Below, one piece after another: positions 59,042 through 64,000 of a DNA stretch of 64,000 nucleotides. Numbering within the stretch: the stretch's first letter is position 1; the number at the start of each line of letters is the position of its first letter. This stretch comes from Misgurnus anguillicaudatus (lineage: Eukaryota; Chordata; Actinopteri; Cypriniformes; Cobitidae), in contig NC_073354.2 of the NCBI RefSeq assembly GCF_027580225.2, positions 26,680,001 through 26,744,000 on the forward strand, written 5' to 3'. The notes beneath the pieces were generated by a model. That model was not told the DNA's origin and did no database searches. It saw only the letters and a list, made by a program, of their open reading frames with translations. Position numbers and translations under genes: made by a program.

Positions 59042-59770
59042 ATGCTGCGTTTACACCAACCGCGGTAGAAGGGTGAAGTCCGAGTGATTTCAATGTTAAG
59101 TCAATGTGAAGACGCGTTGACGCGCGTCCGGAGGTCCCGCGGTGCCGATGAGGCGTTTGACGCGGATGATACGTTTGACGCGGCGCGGAAGACGCGTTTC
59201 CACCTCATTTGCGCATCTAGCTCACGCAAAAGGCGCGAATTAAGCGTTGTGCGCGGTACGCGCAAATGATGCTTTTTGAGCATTTTGTGTTTGACGCGAA
59301 TTGGCGGCTGACGCCCAAGTTGAAACATTTTTACTTTTACCAGGTTGCCTAATGTCCTCACTGACACTCTTCCAAGCGAGGTCCTTTTTATTCCTGTCTC
59401 AATAAAAATAAGAACTTGTGTTGTATAGCTCCGGGTGACTGCTTACGGACAATATCAAGCGTTCCTTCAGGTTGAATGAGTGACTCCAGACGGGGCTGCC
59501 GGCACAGCAGCAAGCAGGCTCCTGATTGGTTAACGCAACGCAAAATTCCGACAAAGTTTAAATGTTGGGCGTCAGTCGCAAATTCGCATCAAATGCACAA
59601 AAAGCACCATTTGCGCATACCGCGCCAGACCCTCAATTCGCACGAACTAGACGCGCGAATGAGGCGGAGTCGCGTCTTCCACGCCGCACCAAACACCTCA
59701 TCCGCGAGACCTCCAGTCGCGCGTCAATGCGTCTTCACATTGACTTAACATTGAAATCACTCTTAAGACA
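59042..59770. mobile_element. Long-armed palindromic element, GC-rich
   Basis: Arms 59082-59320 and 59560-59762 are inverted copies: GAGTGATTTCAATGTTAAG, TCAATGTGAAGACGC, GGAGGTC and AAAAGGCGCGAATT recur as complements. CpG-rich GACGCG words contrast with the AT-rich flanks. It starts TGCTGCGTTTACACC, like PIF/Harbinger-type MITEs; a target duplication is not clear. Confidence 0.7.
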
Positions 59771-59818
59771 TCATAAGAAATAACTCAATAAGACATTGTT
59801 GATAACACAATTGCATGT
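59771..59818 (-). repeat. Small fragment of the 7.3-8.5 kb LINE family, minus strand
   Basis: AATAAGACATTG-GATAACACAA-TGCATGTA matches 7380-7412 in the same orientation. Too short to say more. Confidence 0.5.
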
Positions 59819-60441
59819 ACACTGTAAAAAAATTCTGTAGAAATTACAATGTTATTGCAGCTGGGTTGCCGGTAATTTACCGTAGATTTACATTTATGTT
59901 ATTTACTAGCAAGAGTTTGTTCAAAGTTAAATGAATATTAAACATTTACAAGTCTTTATCTTTACAGAATAAAACTATACAATAACAGCCTCATGCAAAG
60001 CATTCTGGGAAAAAGAAATCATCATCAACCTTTTTCTGTTTTTTGCTTCAGATTTTGTTTCCCAGAATGTTTTGCCTGATGCTGTTTTTTTAGTTTTACT
60101 CTGTAAAGACAAAGACTTGTAAATGTTTAATGTTCATTTAACTTTGAACAAACTCGTGCCAGTAAATAACATAAATGTAAATCTACGGTAAATTACCAAC
60201 AACCCAGCTGCAATTTCTACGGAACTTTTTTACAGTCACTGTAAAAAATTTGCTGTAATTATGCAGCTGGTTGCCAGTAACTTACTGTAGAAGATAAAGA
60301 CTAAAAAGGTTTCATGATCATTTAACTTTAAACAAACTGTTGCCAGTAAATTACAAATGTAAAATCTACAGTAAGTTACTGGAAACTAGTTGCCAGTAAT
60401 ACCCAGTAATACCGTAATTTCTACAGAAATTTTTTACAGTG
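59819..60441. mobile_element. Tandem pair of foldback MITEs (CACTGTAAAAAA family)
   Basis: First unit 59819-60233: left arm CACTGTAAAAAAATTCTG, TTGCCGGTAATTTACCG, CATTCTGGGAAA; right arm is its complement. The second unit 60237-60441 begins CACTGTAAAAAATTTGC and ends in TTTTTTACAGTG. Similar composition occurs at 34557-34782. Confidence 0.7.
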
Positions 60442-60454
60442 TTTTAATGATCTT

Positions 60455-60660
60455 TCTCAAGTGTGTAAATATTCAGAATGCTTACTGTATGCTGATGATA
60501 TTGTGATTTTTTTACTCATTTCCTGTTGTCATAAATCCTAAATTAACATTCGACCTTTAGTGCTTACATGATTGGTTAAATAACCCTAACATCAATGTAA
60601 ATGTAAAAACAACTGAATGTATGTATTTTCACTCACCTAGAAAAATTCTTTCTTATGCTA
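60455..60660 (+). pseudogene. Fragment of a non-LTR reverse transcriptase, plus strand
   Basis: VCKYSECLLYADDIVIF at 60458-60510 matches the minus-strand copy near 7700-7740 (KYSKCLLYADDTVIF). The following 150 bp are frame-broken. Confidence 0.65.
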
Positions 60661-60802
60661 ACCCTTACGGTGGCCGTCAGGGGTCACTGCCTTGCAATGA
60701 AAGAAAACACATGCAAGTAGAAAAAACACCAGCAAATCAAGAAAACATCTTCATCAGTTTGATAACACATACGCTCCAGATATCGCAACACATCCAAATA
60801 CA

Positions 60803-60960
60803 AATTCTTACAACACGAACAAAAACAGAAACGTGTTCCAAATCTCACAACACGAACAATAACAGAAACGCGTTCCAAATCTCACAACACGAACAATAAC
60901 AGAAACGCGTTCCAAATCTCACAACACGAACAATAACACAAACGCGCTGCAAATTGTTCA
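60803..60960. repeat. 37-bp tandem repeat, about four copies
   Basis: Units starting AAATCTCACAACACGAACAA repeat exactly every 37 bp at 60840, 60877 and 60914, with degenerate copies on each side (TAACAGAAACGCGTTCC ends each unit). Minisatellite; a 92-codon frame across it is accidental. Confidence 0.9.
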
Positions 60961-61594
60961 AACCACAACGGAAGTGTTTTAGGGGGATCACAAAAAGTGA
61001 CGCACCGGTCTGAGAAGTGTTTGCAGTTTACATCGATCAAATGTAAGTTTTTCTTGTTTATTTTAATATCCTAATTGCATTTTTTTTAGCCTTTTCATTA
61101 TTATTAGCCTATAGACTCAAATAACTTGACGAAATACATAATAAACTGTGAAACGTTGTGCTAGCTGGCTTAGTTACACAAATGTCACTAGATAGTGTTC
61201 TAGGAGGACAATAAATACCACATTCTTCATTAAAACAAGTAAAAATAACGTATGTGTGTGTGTTTACACACGTGTTTCTATGGGAGGTTTTTTGTGCTAA
61301 TAATAGCTTATTGAACGTCTCACCAAACGTTTTGTGTGTGTGTGTGTTTTATTTTCAGGCAGCAAACATACTGTTTATAACTATATACAATAGTGTTAAT
61401 TCAAGTTGTTTTTCATATTTTATGTACACATCTATCAGTTTTATATAATCTCTTTTATAAACTCTTTTATTATGTCTCAAACTTGTTTAATTTATATTGT
61501 GTGCTATGTGATTTTTCGAATAGTTAACATAATTATTTTGTATTTTGTCTTTTTATTCTTCTAGGAAAGCTAAAGGACCTGTTATTACAATGAG

Positions 61595-61704
61595 AGCATC
61601 CTGCCCAGATGCATAGTGTGATATGGTAGCATGATAGAAATGAACTGCAAGAGCCTGTAGAGAGGGATAAAGTCTACTACTGAGAGGAACACCACTGCCT
61701 TCCT
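61595..61704 (+). pseudogene. CR1/Rex1-like LINE fragment in the left arm
   Basis: Reads ESILPRCIV, then stop, YGSMIEMNCKSL, stop, then STTERNTTAF, the start of the domain after the reverse transcriptase in CR1/Rex1-like LINEs. Broken by stops. Confidence 0.55.
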
Positions 61705-62810
61705 TTACACATTTTACAAACTAACGCACCAAAATTAACCAGAGTTTTGGTAGGTAGGTATAAATTTGAGCTTGGGGCTTGGGTTAGACTGGTCTATCAT
61801 TGTATCTATTCCAGAGCAAACTAAATATAAATTAAATTGTATTAAAAAAAACATTTGTTTACCAGCTTAAAACAACATAACATATAACAAATAACACATT
61901 TTCTAATTGTAACACAATTTTAAGTTAAAGTTAAGTATCAGGGCCATAATTTGTATTTTTCATTAGGAACAGCTTATGTTTTGTAGCCCAACTTCTGACG
62001 GTTTTGGATGCTGGTAGGTGAAAATCTGGTCATACAGATTTACAATGTTAATGCTAATCTGAGAATGGTGATTATTTGTAATTATTTCTCTTGATTCTTT
62101 GTAGACCACTGCATTGTATTTCATGTCATATCAGCGGCATATGAAGATGCATAAATCGGATTGACATTAAACATCTTGTTCAAAGATTTCTCTCCTGATT
62201 TTCTTACTGGAATCTGGTCCATATTTAGCCACCTCAGCCAGCTAAACCTTAAATGTAGTGAAGTTTACTACAACCAGAACATCAATCTTATCACTTTGAC
62301 ATGTACTTTATGACTTTTATTTGAATGAATAATACAGTTACTATAACACCTTACAATGTTGATACTTCTTTTTAGTTCCTGCTTAGAACTTCTCATAAAG
62401 GACAATGCTGTTAATAAACTTGCAGTAAAGCTGATTGATTGCCTATTTGTTTACTACATATACCATGGCTATATGCAAATACAGTAACAAAACTGTTTCT
62501 TTTCTATCATCCTTGGTAGGTTGTTATTTTCTATTTTTATCAAATTACTTACATTTTAAGATTATAAATCTTGCTGTTTCCTTTTCTTCCCTAAAATGAA
62601 AGAGTGTTTTTAAAGGAATTAAAGAAATTATTTTAAATATTCTCTCTTGAAAATGCAAATGAAAAATGCATTTGACGTTTAAAGCCTTTATTTTCATATG
62701 TATAGATACCTGTACAATGACATTCTTCCTTTTTTATTACCACATTGCATTCAACTGTGATTGTCATTAAATAATGAAGTAGAAAGAAACCTGTTATACA
62801 ATATATGTTG
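61705..62810. other. Loop of the inverted repeat, first part; nothing recognised
   Basis: AT-rich, no motif or element end found except that it separates the left arm from a SINE. Confidence 0.4.
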
Positions 62811-62811
62811 T

Positions 62812-63063
62812 CTGTGCAGTGTAAGTGTGACATGCTTGCCAAGTATGCAGCGCATAATCAAAATGTGACCTCTGCATTTAACCCATCCCAGTAAGTGGTG
62901 AACACACACGGAGCAGTGGGCAGCTATTCTTTCAGTGCCCGGGGAGAAATTGGGTTTAAGGTGCCTCGTTTCAAGGACATCACAGTCGCAACCTGCCGGC
63001 AGAGACGGAAACTGGAACTGGCAACTTTCGGGTTACAAGTCCAACCCTCTAACCACTAGGCTA
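62812..63063 (-). mobile_element. tRNA-derived SINE, minus strand
   Basis: The minus strand starts TAGCCTAGTGGTTAGAGG, an A-box-like tRNA head, followed by GTTGGACTTGTAACCCG (anticodon-like arm) and a B-box-like GTTGCCAGTTC at 63015-63025. The body runs through GCCCACTGCTCCGTGTG to a degenerate tail near 62812. It is a fossil Pol III retroposon, not a tRNA gene. Confidence 0.65.
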
Positions 63064-63139
63064 TGACTATGTGTATCAAAACCTGCAGTATTGAACTAAT
63101 GTTTGTGTAGAGATTAAAAAATGACAGTGATATTGTGGT

Positions 63140-63450
63140 CAATTAATGTTTTTGACATATTGAACACTGATGGCTGCTGGATAAAACTGTTCCTCAATCT
63201 TTACGTCCTGTAGCTTACACTTCTGTATGTATTGCCAGAGGATGTAGGTGGAAACAGTTTGGTATAAATGGGCATTTTAACAATGGAACCGGCTCCTTTC
63301 TGTACTGGTAGACCTGCAGGAAGGCAGTGGTGTTCCTCTCAGTAGACTTTATCCCTCTCTACAGGCTCTTGCAGTTCATTTCTATCATGCTACCATATCA
63401 CACTATGCATCTGGTCAGGATGCTCTCATTGTAATAACAGGTCCTTTAGC
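63140..63450 (-). pseudogene. CR1/Rex1-like LINE fragment extending from the right arm
   Basis: On the minus strand the same text as 61595-61704 (ESIL-RCIV-YGSMIEMNCKSL, TTAFL) continues past the arm boundary into FLQVYQYRKE and weaker LINE C-terminal sequence. This longer version suggests the right arm is the original and the left an inverted duplicate. Confidence 0.5.
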
Positions 63451-64000
63451 TTTCCTAGAAGAATAAAAAGACAAAATACAGAATAATTATGTTAACTATT
63501 CGTAAAATCACATAGCACACAATATAAATTAAACAAGTTTGAGACATAATAAAAGAGTTTATCAAAGAGATTATATAAAACTGATAAATGTGTAAATAAA
63601 ATATGAAAAACAACTTGAATTAATACAATTGTATATAGTTATAAACAGTATGTTTGCTGCCTGAAAATAACACACACACACAAGACGTTTGGTTAGACGT
63701 TCAATAAGCTATTATTAGCACAAAAACCACACGCGTGTACACACAAACACACACGTTATTTTTACTTGTTTTAATGAAGAATGTGGTATTTATTGTCCTC
63801 CTAGAACACTATCTAGTGACATTTGTGTAACTAAGCCAGCTAACACAACGTTTCACAGTTTATTATGTATTTCGTCAAATTATTTGAGTCTATAGGCTAA
63901 TAATAATGGAAAGGCTAAAAAATCCAATTAGGATATTAAAATAAACAAGAAAAACTTACATTTGATCAATGTAAACTCACAAAAGCTCTACGGACGAATT

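Larger units (their letters stand above)
61026..63976. repeat. Large inverted repeat: arms 61026-61704 and 63318-63976
   Basis: Two arms of about 670 bp, nearly identical in reverse by eye (for example GCTTAGTTACACAAATGTCA, CAGGCAGCAAACATACTG, GGAAAGCTAAAGGACCTG in both), separated by about 1.6 kb. Each arm ends inward in a LINE fragment. Differences are scattered substitutions plus length changes in a GT run. The right arm continues into more LINE sequence; the left breaks off. Confidence 0.9.

Noticed and set aside
60803..60960. CRISPR-like direct repeats
   Set aside because: Contiguous tandem units without spacers in a vertebrate genome.
63005..63063. Possible tRNA gene
   Set aside because: Box A/B-like text is diverged, no cloverleaf stem pairs convincingly, and a SINE body follows.

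Overview
The window is vertebrate, almost certainly teleost and probably cyprinid, genomic DNA. It has spliced exons with consensus splice sites, very long repeat-filled introns, and a transposon load typical of such fish: DIRS, L2-like and CR1/Rex1-like LINEs, many hAT families, TTAA and TA elements, LTR remnants and a tRNA-derived SINE. Nothing prokaryotic was seen, so operons, ribosome-binding sites and CRISPR do not apply.

One host gene dominates: an adhesion G-protein-coupled receptor of the ADGRF type (GPR116/ADGRF5-like) on the minus strand, start codon at 57121 and stop at 17352. I assembled 17 coding exons by splice sites and reading phase. They sum to 3132 nt (1043 residues plus stop) if every exon is used. 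Order: short N-terminus with hydrophobic segment, two EGF exons of 147 nt each, SEA-like module (3 exons), two Ig-like domains (3 exons), hormone-receptor-like Cys module, GAIN domain with GPS, seven membrane helices, short basic tail. Both EGF exons are interrupted by transposons. The upstream one carries a DIRS element (with a hAT inside it) and also an in-frame stop. The downstream one carries a 1.56-kb hAT seven bases inside its 5' edge. Both exons have phase 1-1, so skipping them would keep the frame and give a 945-residue receptor without EGF domains.

Layout. 1-8.5 kb: an L2-like LINE fragment, a nested stack (3-bp-TSD element containing a hAT, which contains a TA element and a second hAT), then a minus-strand LINE remnant. 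8.5-17.1 kb: intergenic DNA downstream of the receptor, with a solo LTR, a hAT and a TTAA element. 17.1-28.8 kb: receptor exons 17 to 6 with introns full of MITEs and one hAT carrying an internally deleted LTR retrotransposon. 28.8-42 kb: a huge intron with a (TTG)n array, an L2-like LINE and a nearly complete DIRS element with inverted ends and an internal complementary palindrome. 42-52.6 kb: the two broken EGF exons and the nested DIRS/hAT stack. 52.6-57.7 kb: introns with a TA element and a CR1/Rex1-like LINE, then exons 3-1 and a possible 5' UTR exon. 57.7-64 kb: upstream flank with foldback elements, a 37-bp tandem repeat and a pair of ~670-bp inverted arms around a ~1.6-kb loop holding a SINE.

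The transposon genes all appear broken. The best preserved is the DIRS element at 35.3-41.6 kb, where I see only three disabling changes. Family names rest on motifs read by eye; no database search was made.
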